From Metallyticus violacea (Eukaryota; Arthropoda; Insecta; Mantodea; Metallyticidae), in contig CM060841.1 of the NCBI GenBank assembly GCA_030762175.1, forward strand, positions 10,952,501 through 11,016,500: 64,000 bases of DNA. The letters are read 5' to 3'. The translations under genes and the position numbers were made by a program. Positions 34,200-45,859 of this stretch are shown one piece after another. Under the pieces are notes generated by a model, which saw only the letters and a program-made list of their open reading frames with translations, did no database searches and was not told the origin of the DNA. The number at the start of each line of letters is the position of its first letter. The stretch's first letter is position 1.

Positions 34200-35610
34200 G
34201 GAATGCGATATTGACAATATATTCTTTTAAAAAGTTAGTAACTCTAACTTGTTAATATTTTTCTTCAATTAATTTATTTTTAATTTTTTACATGAGAGGT
34301 AAGGAAAACTTGCAGTTAATTCAGTTTCTTAATATTCTTCCCAACTATAAATAACTAAATACTTAATTCACTGTAAACCATAGTTTTTTTAGAAAAATTA
34401 CATTAAATATAATAACGTATTAATTATTTGTAATAATATATACTTCGTTGTTAACAATAAAATGTAAAATAAAGTTTCTAAAGGCATTTGGAAAACAATA
34501 CTAAAATTAATGTCTACTTTTTGTACATTAGCTGTAAAATGTGGTTTATGAAGTTGGTTTAAAGAAATGTCTGATTTTTATAATGTTGTATTTAATACTC
34601 CTCTAAACATACATTACTAAGAAACCCCCACATTGCACATTATTTTCCTTGTACTCATATCAACCAAATATTAATTTAAAAACAATAAATTATTCATTTC
34701 AAATTGCAAAATCTTTGCGAATTTTTCTGAGTAAAAAGGGTTAAAAAAAAGTTAATCAAAGGTTCTAAAATTAATTAATTCTTTTGCAATTTCGCAAGGT
34801 GAAAAAAGTCTAGGTCATTGTAAATAAAAATTTTTATGCAGTTTTTAAAAAGTTATTTACTTGTTAAAATGAATCTCGCCTATAGAAGTAAAATAATGTA
34901 ACGCAATAAAAAAATGTCTACGGCCTTTCTTTTTAAGAAATGATTCACAGGTTTTGCCTTAAAATGAGGAAAGGGAAGTAGCTCATGTAGAACATTTCTT
35001 TATATGTGGAAACTTATACGAAGATATAATAAATGCCCAGCCTGTCAATGTTCAGAACTGACTATTCTGATTAAAATATTTAGATTAGATTCAAAATGCC
35101 AACAAAACAACTACCAGAACTTTTACCTTTGTGTGTAAAAAATATTGCTTAGACACTAAAACACATAAACAAGGTAAATGTAAAGAAAAGTTTATGTTTA
35201 ACAATGCAGCCACTCATGTTCATTATTCATATAGTGAAACAATCAAACTGTGCTTGTGTGTAGCTTATCTATCGATTGTCCATGTTGACTGTTTATAAGC
35301 GACTTGAAAGACATCCACATGCAGGTGCACAACAGCCTTGAGCTATAAAACAAGAGAAAGTCTCAGTAACTATCTATGGACTCCATATTAGCATTCCATA
35401 TACATATTGAAATCCTTAACTGTTCGAATTGGCAGACTCATGTTTTATTGTTGCTTTAAGACATATAAACTATTATATTTGAAGTATGAGGGCTTGTTTC
35501 AAATAAAGTTATGTTCTGGATTGTAGATTGTACAAAACTATTGAAAGCTTGTTCTTTTTAAAATATCGAAAGTGTGTTTGTAACGGTGGTAGAAATACTC
35601 GTAACACAGG
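34200..35610. other. Very AT-rich interval, nothing recognised
   Basis: Homopolymer-rich; no coding domain. Confidence 0.5.
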
Positions 35611-35611
35611 G

Positions 35612-36220
35612 TGTCCTTAGAAATATTTCTTGATTATAAACATGTATCGTGTCCCTATCGGTGATCATATTTCATTAAATTACTGAAATTGTTAGTGCCT
35701 TTCTCACAGCCCTCGTCGATCCTGGTGGTGTAGTGGCAACCATACTTGCCTTCTAAACCCAAGATCGCGGGTTCGAACCCGGCCAGGATCGATGGAATTT
35801 TTAGGGCGTAAAAATCCTAAGTATGATTTCCTTCGGAAGGGAAGTAAAGTCGTGGGTCCCGTGTCGTACATTTACGGCACGAAAAAGAACCTCAAGCCTG
35901 AAAAAAGAGGCCTCTGAGCAAAATTTGTCGTCCGTTTCACGCCCTGAATTGAATGGGACGCTGATGACCTGAGCTGTTAAAGAACGTCCTTAAATAAGTC
36001 AATTCAACAATTCAACAACAAATCACAGACACTCAATGTTTGCTCCATGTGTCATGCTGGGGACATCCAAGCGATATTTCCACCTACGGTACACGAGCTC
36101 CAACACATCTACTGGGAGGGACTCAGTGACAATATTCACAGAAAGCAAGTCGTTTTGGAGCCATCACGTTTTATTTGCGCACTAAGTGCAGTTTGTAAGG
36201 GTGAACCCCCTTAAAGAGTA
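35612..36220 (-). mobile_element. Possible Tc1/mariner 3' end carrying SINE-A copy 8 (tentative)
   Basis: Minus-strand translation at about 36175-36038 gives a transposase-like C-terminus (PVDVLELVYRRWKYRLDV, then SMTHGANIE), similar to the last residues of several insect Tc1/mariner transposases (WRRxEYRLDVCR..GAHIE). It ends before the SINE. On the other side of the SINE, acagggtgtcctta near 35610 could be the terminal repeat. The catalytic domain and the other terminus were not found. Confidence 0.42.
35712..36022 (+). mobile_element. SINE-A copy 8
   Basis: A complete copy with A box, B box ggttcgaaccc, body and a longer aattcaacaattcaacaa tail. The acceptor stem is tcgatcc/ggatcga instead of tcggtcc/ggaccga, a paired change that keeps the stem intact. 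A short duplication, tcacag, occurs at 35704-35709 and 36023-36028. Confidence 0.95.
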
Positions 36221-36224
36221 CATA

Positions 36225-37140
36225 GGACACTGGATATGCCTTACATCCCTTCTCCAAAAAATTTACATGCCATTTTACAGTCGTCTTGTCACTAAATATC
36301 TGATGTTGAAACTGTCGCCTGAAGCTATGCTGACCAGTCCCTATACTCTGTGTTCTCTAGTATTCCAAAACACTGCAAATAGTTTAAGGGATAACAACTG
36401 TGATATCCTGGATTATTATAAACATTATTACAATTATTACTGTATTACTACTGTGAAACTTGTGAAGTGAATTGTTTCCCCCATCCATTGCTCCGTATCG
36501 ATCTGCTAACCGTCACATTTCGTTCTCGCTCTCTTTCTCTCCTTTCTGCGAGCTCTCCCTAAAATTGCTGCAGCACACCCCTGAATAAAGATCCAAGCAT
36601 TCTCTGAATTTCAGAGCGAGAGCTTTACAATATTAATTCATAAATATAAAAAAACTTTGAACTTTAATTATACACTATTCCTTAAGTATTAATAAAGTTG
36701 TCTCTCTCACCCGCCCCCCCCCCCTCTCACAGTGCATTGTTATCTACACTGGGATTCAACTAAGCTTTGGTAGCTATTTGTTCCTAAAATTGCACAAATG
36801 TTTTCACAATTAACAACATTTAATGTAACAAATTTTGACTTCCTCTTCCTTTCTGAATATATAATTTTAGATATTCACTCTTCTCAGGCCTTCCTTTGGT
36901 CTGCATCTTTCTACTTAGACAGCTTTCAAAATGATTCCTTTTTAATGACTATTTCACTTATATGACGTTATAATAAAATCAATCAATGAAAAGAAACGAC
37001 AATTTTGAATTTTGACCAATCACAGTCCGATATCGCATTTATCGTAAAGTTTTACCAAATCCCTTTACCACGTGAAGTGCATTTGTCTTCTGGTCAATGT
37101 AGCCAGCTCTATACCTCCACTGTAATTCCTGAGCATGTAA
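36225..37140. other. AT-rich interval, nothing recognised
   Basis: A C-run lies near 36714-36724, and a 94-codon frame at 36186-36470 has no known domain. Confidence 0.5.
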
Positions 37141-38372
37141 ATTGTACATTTAACAATTAATGTGTATTCGCTCAAACATTTGTTTTTGTATATTCAGTCA
37201 AACCGTCTGAAATCATTTTGTAAATTATGTAACAATACCTGCCTAAGCAACCATACATTTTAATTTAAACGTTGTTCAGGATGGTAAAAATGTTAGTTCT
37301 CTTTTGTTCTTCTCAGTTGGTATAGGTAAATCAAACAGTAGCGATTGTAACAGTCGACTATCGTCCATTTCAGTCTGACGGTTTCTGAATATGTAGGCAT
37401 TCATAAGTGAGTATAACATTCGATATTTCAAATACAGAGAGTGCCAAAAGTACACACACTTCAAGCAAAGAAAATCTGTATTAGCATAACAAAACTGAAT
37501 TCATACAAACAGAAAATGATGAGCACTAATCATCTTAGACTTTCACAGTTACAACAGTTGCTCAAAATGCTCACCATCGACGTCGATACACTTCTGAGTA
37601 CGTTGAACTACTGATTGAGTAACGTTTGCGAAAGTGTCCTCAGCGATTGCAGCACATGCCGTTTCAATTTCTTCCCGAAGTGCTGTCAGTGTAGCTGGTT
37701 TTCTACGCTATACAACATCCTTAAGAGTTCCCCATAGGTAGAAACCGCGGAGTTAGATCCGGAGAACGCGGTGGAAACTCAATCGGACCTCTTCGTCCTA
37801 TCCAGTGCCCTGGAAGATTGTCCTCAAGGTACCACGTACATCTCGATGTCAATGTGGTGCACCATCATACGGATGTGTGTATCGTGTTCAGGTACACTGG
37901 GCCAGTTACTGCTTGAAAAGAGAATGGTCTAATTAGACCCCTATATGACAACCCACACTGCTGTTCAAACGATAATCTTGGTTCCATTTTTTGTAGCAAC
38001 GCTAGCATAACGTAATATAAGTCATATCTGTTTACAGAATATCACACTACACATTACTGTTGTTTTTCGGTCCAACTTTGAAATATATCAAATAAATATC
38101 TACTGTGAATATGTGCATACATTTTTGGCACCCTCAGTATATATTACTTCATTTTTATTCTATTTATAAAATAGCCCTAAGTCCTTACTTGGCTCTTCTC
38201 TAATGGCATTACTGACAACCGACATTCCTCTGTTGCGAGATGGCTTGAACATTTAAGTATTCATAATAAAATATACAGTAATTATAATTTTGTAAACCAG
38301 CTTTTGGGGAATTATATGTAAATTCTTGTTTTATTCGTGAAATAGTCCTAATAAATATCACTCGAGGGTCTG
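37140..38372 (+). repeat. Unnamed dispersed repeat R3, copy 3, split by a transposon
   Basis: The left half (37140-37434) and right half (38138-38372) together give the fullest version of R3. A 703-bp Tc1/mariner derivative sits between them at a TA. The right end is again cctaataaatatc. Confidence 0.8.
37435..38137 (-). mobile_element. Tc1/mariner deletion derivative D, copy A
   Basis: Ends are CAGAGAGTGCCAAAAG on the left and, reversed, CTGAGGGTGCCAAAAATG on the right, flanked by TA at 37433-37434 and 38138-38139. The 703 bp hold a minus-strand C-terminal transposase piece (about 37700-37560, homologous to the WGTLKDVVYRRKPATLTALRE region of copy C) and a short leftover near the other end. 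Most of the transposase is deleted. Confidence 0.9.
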
Positions 38373-38374
38373 AG

Positions 38375-38670
38375 CTTTCCAGATAAACATTTTACAGTCT
38401 CTAACTGATTTTTAAAGCCTCATTTCCACTACAGCAACTTTGCTAGTTTGATTTTGCTAACACACAGCTTTCGCAGTATAAATGAAATGTTATATAGCAA
38501 CGAAGCATTGTCAAGGGGTCAAGATCCGTGCATTTTCTTGTGTCTTAGCTAAAGCTTATGATTACTGCTTTTTGCGGGGAGAAGCTACCTATCTCTAGCT
38601 CCTGGGGGTGTCCTTCCCCCAGAGAAGTTACTATAATTTTCATATTTAGCTTACGATACTGGAAAAGATT
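38375..38670. other. Spacer, nothing recognised
   Basis: No repeat or domain was seen. Confidence 0.45.
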
Positions 38671-38675
38671 CGGCA

Positions 38676-39254
38676 TTGCGTTGGTGCACAATTCAGCTAA
38701 TAGACTTTAAGCATATGCAGATGTTTCTGTTTTTACAGCATGTAATGGACACTCTTGTTCGCCCTAAGGTTCTTGCCATTGCTGTGCCATTACCGTCGGC
38801 CAGCACTCGGGTAAAACGAGATCTACACCTAAGGAGTCGACCATTTCTCGTCATGCCATCATATTCCTATCATTATCATAAGTCACCATTCTTCAGCATT
38901 GCTCTCATGGAGACGATAAGCTATCGCTTCCATCTATCAGCTTTGTACCTGGGGTTGAAGCTACTTACGCCAGTGTTGCGATCACCGACTCTGCTAGCCA
39001 TGCCCGCAACACTGCTATTACCTAACATAAAACAAAAGACTGCATTCATGACGTCACTGATGAGTAAGTTGTTACGACTTTACAAGCCCGCACGATTTAC
39101 TACAGCAAATAGCTTGAAGGTATGCACCCCACCACTACGAGGTAGGGGAGGGGGTGCTAGTCTGCTCACATCTACAACTCACACGTTTCCTTTTAGATGT
39201 GTGACCTCTGTGCTTAGAGGTCATCGGCAACATGTCTTCTTTCGTACTAAGTAG
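38676..39254 (+). other. 192-codon open reading frame, unknown
   Basis: This is among the longest open frames in the window and the longest that is not transposon-derived. It starts at an ATT, TTG or ATG-like codon near 38676 and ends at TAG. The translation is rich in leucine, serine and arginine, with no recognised domain, signal peptide or clear membrane segment. The whole stretch 38580-39260 is more GC-balanced and CpG-rich than its flanks. It contains an internal inverted pair around 39190-39225 (gatgtgtgacctctgtgc followed by tagaggtcatc). It could be an unrecognised transposable element or a chance frame in GC-balanced DNA. I do not call it a gene. Confidence 0.3.
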
Positions 39255-39259
39255 GCACT

Positions 39260-40762
39260 CCAGGTCTCTTAACAAGAAACAACGTCTATTCGATAATAAA
39301 TATGGGATGTCTAAGAATTTGTAAACAATTTACAGAAACTAATACCACTGCCGAAGTCTTTGGCTAATGCGTTTCTCAGTTCGATTTCACGCTCTTCCTT
39401 CAAATACTCAATCACCTTCATTTCTTTCTTCATGGCATATAAAAAACTACTGCTGGAAAAAAAGTTCCGCGTCGTATGGTCCGAGCCTTTAAGCCATCCG
39501 GCTCAAAATATGTGGGTTGGGACAAAGATTATTAACGACCCAACTTGGCCGACCACTTGCTGAAAAGCATGTCGCCGAAAAGCTACTTCTATCCACCGGC
39601 TGAAACGGATTGTAAAACGCACATGAGAGCTTTATGACTATTAAAGGGGGAGACAAATACGGTTATATATTTAATGCATGTGCTAGCTGACAGGAGCATT
39701 CATGTGCCAGTGAAGTACAAAGAGCACAGGAAAGAAAGTTTTGAAACTTTCAGTTGTTCGTTGTTTTAACTACAGTATGAGTACTAGTCTGTGTTATAGG
39801 AGTAGTGATGCTTGTCCGCATGTTACTGAAACCCACATTCGCTAATAACAGTTCTGTCCACAATTTTATGTTCTTCTCTATTAAGGAGGTAATTTCGGTA
39901 AACTTTATTTATTTTACGTTTTAGTGATTGCATTTTCATACAATGCACTACAATAAATTTGACTTAATTAACACAAAGATTTCAGTTATACTGATCTCTT
40001 AATCAAAACTAAGTTATAATAACACGAAACATAAATAATGATTTCTCTCGTAACAACAAACTACAACATACTCTCAACTGCGCACACAGGCGAAAATTAA
40101 CACTTGGTATGCTCGAGTAGTACCGGTCAGATTCAAGGAACAACTTAAGCACACAAAATATAAGGGACAAGATCCCTCATTTGAAAAGTATATTGCAGCC
40201 CTGTCCAACGTGGAGCCCTTTTATGGCGCCCCTCGCAATTAATTTCCAAAATAACACTTAAAGACTTATTTTGCTTTTGCTCTTGAATAAAGCACCGTCC
40301 TCAAGCTCAGTGGCATTTTTATTCTGCAAGAAAAACTACATCACCATATTCAGAATCTGATATACGTAGAACAAGATTGTTAATGCATTTGAAAATAACT
40401 AAAATTATGGATTGTCCATTTAAATAGAAATAGAAATTCCCTTTCGCTCTTCTCAAATTTGCAATTTGTGGCAAAAAAACAGTAAATGGCGCAAGCGTGA
40501 TTTTCCATCTTTTGCCAAACATCTTTAAACTCTTGAGTCCGAATTTGGTAATAAATTTAGTTAGTTTTCCATGCTTGAGCTAGTGATAATGTTTGTCATC
40601 AGTCCTTTCGCTTCTGTTGGCATTTATGAGCTTGGAGGAAGGGCGTGTGAAATCTTCGAAAATTGTAGTCCTCAAGAGTTAGATATTAAAAATTGTAAGT
40701 CTTCAGTCAGAACTTTCTTTGAAATCCTCCTACCTAAATGTGACAATTTCTGCACTCTGGTG
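39260..40762. other. AT-rich interval, nothing recognised
   Basis: Around 40197 a cagccctgtccaac stretch recalls a hAT terminus, but no partner end was found. Confidence 0.45.
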
Positions 40763-40764
40763 GA

Positions 40765-40854
<90 letters not shown>
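40765..40854. repeat. (ATA)n microsatellite, about 30 units
   Basis: A pure array of about 90 bp. The polyisoleucine frame across it is an artefact. Confidence 0.97.
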
Positions 40855-40857
<3 letters not shown>

Positions 40858-40859
40858 CT

Positions 40860-41460
40860 ACAATACGTCGTCCTGGTACCTAGATGTCTATACCAGGACA
40901 TTAATTACAGTTTCTATAGTATATTATATTTTTCTTTTCTCTTACATTATAACATTATTTGTACAGATTATATTTATAAAATTAAGCAAAAGTAATTAAT
41001 AAAAGTAACAAAACACAAATGAAAAAACAACCTTAAAGTAAAACATTCAAGCAATTCTCTAACTGGAAACCAATTAACAAACACAACTATAACTGGTAGC
41101 CAGCTATAATTTAACTCCTAAAACTTAAATCAAAACTAAAAACTGAAGCTAAAACTACCAAAACCAGAACTACCGATGGTTACAGTGCTGGTAAGCAATA
41201 TCCCTACCCCTAAGCTAAAATTTTATTTAATCTGTCTATTCCCTGTATCATTTTATTGGTTTATAAATATTTATATTTTAAAACTATTCTACTACACTTT
41301 ATTTATGTCACTTTCACCTTATTCACTTGAATTCCATTTCCACCTTCTATCCAAAACGACACCTCTCTTATCTTCACTTCGCTCCTAAGTGTTCAAATTA
41401 TGATCGAAAACATTTAAACTTTCAATCTAAACTAATCAATAGCTATGTTATTTACTCATC
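40860..41460. other. AT-rich interval, nothing recognised
   Basis: The section 41020-41170 is A/C-biased on the plus strand (aaacc/aactaaaac-like degenerate pattern). No element was recognised. Confidence 0.4.
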
Positions 41461-41863
41461 ATACACCACACACTTAACACTTTCACTATTTTATAAACCT
41501 TCGTAGTTTCCCACACTTCGTCCTCTTCTCCTCCCCTCTGTGTCTCTCCAGTCCATCATTTGATCCCTTCTGCTCCTACCTGCATCTTCACACACCAATC
41601 ACTTCTGAATCCTCCCTTCGCCGTCTCCGTTCTTCCCCTTTGGTCCCCGGTCTGTCCTTGTTTAAATTATAGTCCAATGGGCAATGTTTAGGTCGTTAAT
41701 TTTATATACGTTCTTGTTATTTATTTGTTGATTGATGATATGTTGTCATGTTGTGTTATTGTTTACAATTTCTAGTTTTTATAGGTGTCGTTATAATGGT
41801 TTATATGGTTATTATTGTTAGTGTTTTTAGGTTGTTGTCATTATGTCCATTACATCTCCATCT

Positions 41864-41900
<37 letters not shown>

Positions 41901-42310
41901 TACGCCGTAATCTTCATACTTCTTGTTGTTCATGTCACATTGTTGTTTATTGTTACTGTTACTGTTGTCTTTATTGTTGCTGTGTAAAAGTTATTGTGGT
42001 CAATGTCGTCTGTCCGTTGCCTCCCATTCTTCTTACTCTTCGCCGCCGTCTCACCATCCTGCTATTTGAATGTTCTTCTATTATTTCTTCTTTTCCATTC
42101 TTCACCGCCGTCACATAGCTTGCATTTTCCACTTCTTTATGTCTTCTTCGGTACATTCTTCTTTCTTCCTTCTTTGCCTTCTATGCATAACTTTCTCTTT
42201 TCAACTCTTTAAATCTTCTTCTGTGGCACCTTTTTCTTCATTCTTCACCATCAACATATAAATTACTTCCAGTTCTCTACCCTTCTTCTATATTTAATTC
42301 TTTCATTATG
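41460..42310. repeat. C/T-rich strand-asymmetric tract with degenerate repeats
   Basis: For most of about 850 bp the plus strand is dominated by C and T (41700-41840 is T/G-rich instead). A (TTTC)n array lies at 41864-41899. Motifs of the form cattcttc recur at 42025, 42096, 42154 and 42239, and tttaNNtcttcttc recurs about 71 bp apart (42137 and 42208), so part of it looks like an eroded tandem repeat. Overlapping short frames here are by-products of the bias. Confidence 0.65.
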
Positions 42311-42473
42311 CTTCACCCTGTTAGACCGTAAGAAATATCCCGTTGCACACATAAAGAGCAGCTGTTCCATTTATGCGTCAGAAATTTCTTCAATTTGCAG
42401 TGAGCTTACATTGCCAAAATTTCACACTAATTATGTGAAAAAATATAATTTCACATCTTTGTTAATTCTAGAT

Positions 42474-42533
<60 letters not shown>
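42474..42533. repeat. (TTA)n microsatellite
   Basis: A pure array of about 60 bp. Confidence 0.97.
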
Positions 42534-42534
<1 letters not shown>

Positions 42535-42539
42535 CCGTC

Positions 42540-43375
42540 GTCGTGTACGGTTAACAGTAGCGTCGAAGTAGTGTCGCACCTAGCGCCCGCGTACCCCTAG
42601 ATGTCATGCACATGTGCCCGAGTACAAACGAACGTTCGACAGCCCTGTTGTATTGTATACATTCATATCTTAATTTCTGAAAACAAACAACTCCCACACG
42701 TCTAACAGATGTAAACAGAATCATTATTATCGCAAATTAAATAAATACTTGAAAAAATAACGGAATAATTTATTTAGAAACAGCATAAATTATTTATCAC
42801 TAGTTGTTCAGGAGTTTCAAAATATTTCCTTTCTAGAGAATTTTCATCATAATAATTGTAACTATTTTATTATGAGTTCTACATCATATTTAAAATTTAT
42901 CTGGCATTACTTCCGACTTATTTTATTCCTGAAATAAACACACTGTTCAGCTACTAAGTTTTGTAATTTTTTACTTGAAATGAATTCGAACAAACAAACT
43001 TTTAAATGAACACATTCAGTAACAACTTTTTGAAAGAATATCAGAAATGACACCCTTTATTATTTTAAACAGAAAAATTATAATTTCAAAATAAAAAGTT
43101 TCAATTCCTCCAAACTTGTGTAATTTATGTTAATCATGTGTTGGCCCGTTCTTCATTGAACTTAGCAACAACAAATTCTTGAGTCACATTCAGGATCTCA
43201 TCTGTTATCTGTTATTTTATTGCAAGACGCCCCTCACAAAACGGTGATTTGCTTCATAAAATTACTCTTTCAGTGTTTTTGTAGAAAAAATGTATATGTA
43301 AATCCTCACATATATTTTATTAGTAGTAATTTATCATGCACTGTATTCCTACTAGCAAACCTAAAAACGGCTGTC
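42540..43375. other. AT-rich interval, nothing recognised
   Basis: A short CpG-bearing stretch lies at 42535-42640; otherwise no recognised feature. Confidence 0.45.
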
Positions 43376-43377
43376 CC

Positions 43378-43862
43378 TAAAGATTTTGTTCGTATGACCT
43401 TTTCGTTCTTTCAAAGCATTTTAGGTATGGCTTAGTGTTATAGGGTAATAATCCAAGGATAGAAGTGCTAAAAATTAAAAAAAAAAGTTATTAGAATATT
43501 AACAAACTCTAAGAAAACTGAAAAATGTAAACCACTATTTGTAGATTTAGAAATTCTTACAGTTATCAATTTATATATTTATGTTTGGTACCTATTAAAG
43601 AGAATTTTCAAATTTATAATGTAAGGGATGAAATACACACACATATAACACACGTAACAGGAACAGAGTAGATATGCCATATCACAGGTTGCAGAACACC
43701 TCTGGATATTAAAAAATAACAGGAATAAAACTTTTAATTCACATTCTATAGAAATAAGTGATGTAAATATTCAGATATTCTAAGAGAGAGTGTATAAATG
43801 GTTAATTAAACATCCTTTCTACAGCATACAAGAATTTGAAGTAGAAAATAAGAGTAACATGA
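43378..43862 (+). pseudogene. LINE reverse-transcriptase C-terminus (CR1/Jockey-like), decayed
   Basis: The translation near 43478 reads KVIRIITNSKKTEKCKPLF, then DLEILTVINLYIY. This matches the conserved region after the reverse-transcriptase domain of CR1/Jockey-type LINEs (QKRAIRII..., CKPLF, L.IL...YIY). Further on, in other frames, come a THITRNRNRVD-like piece and INGLIKHPFYSIQEF, the usual end of ORF2. Several frameshifts are present. The sequence passes directly into a (TAA)n array at 43863, which fits a LINE 3' tail. Confidence 0.82.

Positions 43863-43895
<33 letters not shown>
43863..43895. repeat. (TAA)n array at LINE 3' end
   Basis: It begins directly after the LINE ORF2 end, so it probably grew from the element's 3' tail. 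Confidence 0.9.
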
Positions 43896-43896
<1 letters not shown>

Positions 43897-44008
43897 TATA
43901 TAATGAAAATTAGCTGTTAATCTTCATCCATAGACTTTAAGCCTCTTTCTCCTTTTTTCTTTTGACAAAGTCTATGCTAATTATTGTAATTTCCAAATGG
44001 TGAATAAG

Positions 44009-44009
44009 C

Positions 44010-44057
<48 letters not shown>

Positions 44058-44058
44058 G
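44009..44058. repeat. (TTA)n microsatellite
   Basis: A pure array of about 48 bp, in the opposite sense to the (TAA)n 110 bp upstream. Confidence 0.96.
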
Positions 44059-44059
44059 T

Positions 44060-45425
44060 TTTAATACATTTTCTTGGAAAAAATGAGCCATCATTAGTTA
44101 TAAAGGGACTGAAGTGCTTGATTTAGCCAATTTTAAACTGTACTTTTTGCAATCTTGAAATTCCTCTTTCAGCTTTCTCAATATATATATATATATTAGA
44201 ACCAATGTGACATTAATAAACATTTAAAACAATGGCAAACTTAAACACCAGTCACAGTAACATAACCTCTTATAGCTACATATCCCTTCAAAACAATCAG
44301 CTGTTTATCATGGGCTGCCATGAAATCCGCTATACTTGACTTTTTAGTGCAGAAACAACGTAAATCAAATAATACATGGTATCTGCATTAATCACAATTT
44401 TCATGCGGATAATAGCCTAATTAGTGTTGTTTCTATTAGTATAGTAGAGAAGTTAATATTACTCCTAACTCAAAATAACCAAAAATAGTGATACATTGTT
44501 TCTGGAATAAATGGATCTGCAATGAAAATCATAATGGAGACACAAATTTTCATACAGGAAAAAGCATATATATCTTCTTGTGCTTCAACCATTTTGTTGA
44601 TCAAAGTTGTGCAAGTAGAAATGCGAGGGAAGCTTTTCTATTGATAGAGCGGCGACTGGCGCGTACTTGGCCGCGAGCATTTGGGGACTGTTGAGGACTC
44701 TATTTGAAATATATTTGCTACGTTATTATTTTTTTTTAATTAAAATGCTCTATCTAGATAATGCTGTTCAGATATAAACTGTGTAGTACTGACACGTTTT
44801 GGTTAATCTATTGGGACTGCAGTTGTTTGTGCTATCTTTTTAAGAGCTAGCCGATTGTTCTACGAGAGTCTAAAACAGTAAAAAGTTTCCTATCTGTATC
44901 CATACTTTATACATTCGTTGAGTTTACTTCCTACTGCAATGGAAAGCTACATAAATTAACTGCCTCACATGTAACGGACTACAATTTGCATAGCGGAAAG
45001 ATAAAATAAGCGCAAACACTGCGTGCTCAATAATTTTGTTCTTAAAAGTAATCTTAGTTCTTTAAAGCATTCATTTATATAGTTGCAAACCTGCAAGAAT
45101 CAAAACTATCATACATAAATTTAAAGAAATAGGTTAGCAATACATTTTATTGCTAGATCTAGAACAATATATATCAGGATAACATTAGAGTGTAAATCTG
45201 CATGCAATATAACTAAACTGTATTGTGGTTTGTTTGCACTTTGATGCTACCCCACAACTCCCCTGCAATTGACGCATTATGTCGATTTTGTCCCAGCTTT
45301 ATTATTGCATAGACTAGTCAATAAATAACACGATATATTCAAATATTTGTATTAATAAACTTGCAGAAAATACACGATAAGATAAATTAGATTAAATTGC
45401 TAGGATCGGAAGAGAATATTTATGT
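44060..45425. other. AT-rich interval, nothing recognised
   Basis: A short (AT)n lies near 44181-44196. No domain or repeat was matched. Confidence 0.45.
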
Positions 45426-45429
45426 ACTT

Positions 45430-45855
45430 CAGTCTTTCTCAAGCACTGACCGTTTGTGCCTATGCCTCCAATGGAGTACCTTTTGGGAAGAAAGGATGAG
45501 GTGAGGGGTCAGAATACACAAACCAGGGATTTTCAGCCCCTCAGAAAAGCCGATTCCATATCAGAAACCGGCAGAAACTTTTGAAAAGCGCAAGTCATCG
45601 GCACACCTTACACAGCACCAACCACATCGCCTGGCACTTTCGATTCTGTAACAAAACTAACGGAATGAAACGACATGAAATATGAGACCCGGAAATTTGT
45701 AGAAAGCAATGCTCCATTTCAGCATTCCACTAACCGACTAAGGGAAACCACGAAAAAGTTCAAGATCAGAATATGAGATTCAAAGTGATTTAAACCCAGG
45801 ACCTCTCGGATGCGATTCCCAAATGTTACCAGCAAGACTATCCCGATCTGCTCCA
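45430..45855 (-). mobile_element. SINE-C, most complete copy (tRNA-derived)
   Basis: On the minus strand the head at 45850-45783 reads gatcgggatagtcttgctggtaac with an A box, then cgcatccgagaggtcctggg and a B box gggtttaaatc. A tttcgtggtttccct..gtcggttagtggaatgctg block follows, similar in style to the SINE-B post-head block. The body then runs to the cctcacctcatc..gaggcataggca end. Two further headless copies lie at 870-1085 and 28558-28876. The 28-kb and 45-kb copies share orientation and the 1-kb copy is reversed. The tRNA of origin is not clear. Confidence 0.75.
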
Positions 45856-45859
45856 TTTT

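Noticed and set aside
40765..40854. Long polyisoleucine-encoding frame
   Set aside because: It is a translation of a pure (ATA)n microsatellite. The polyN/polyK frame at 49813-49903 is rejected for the same reason.
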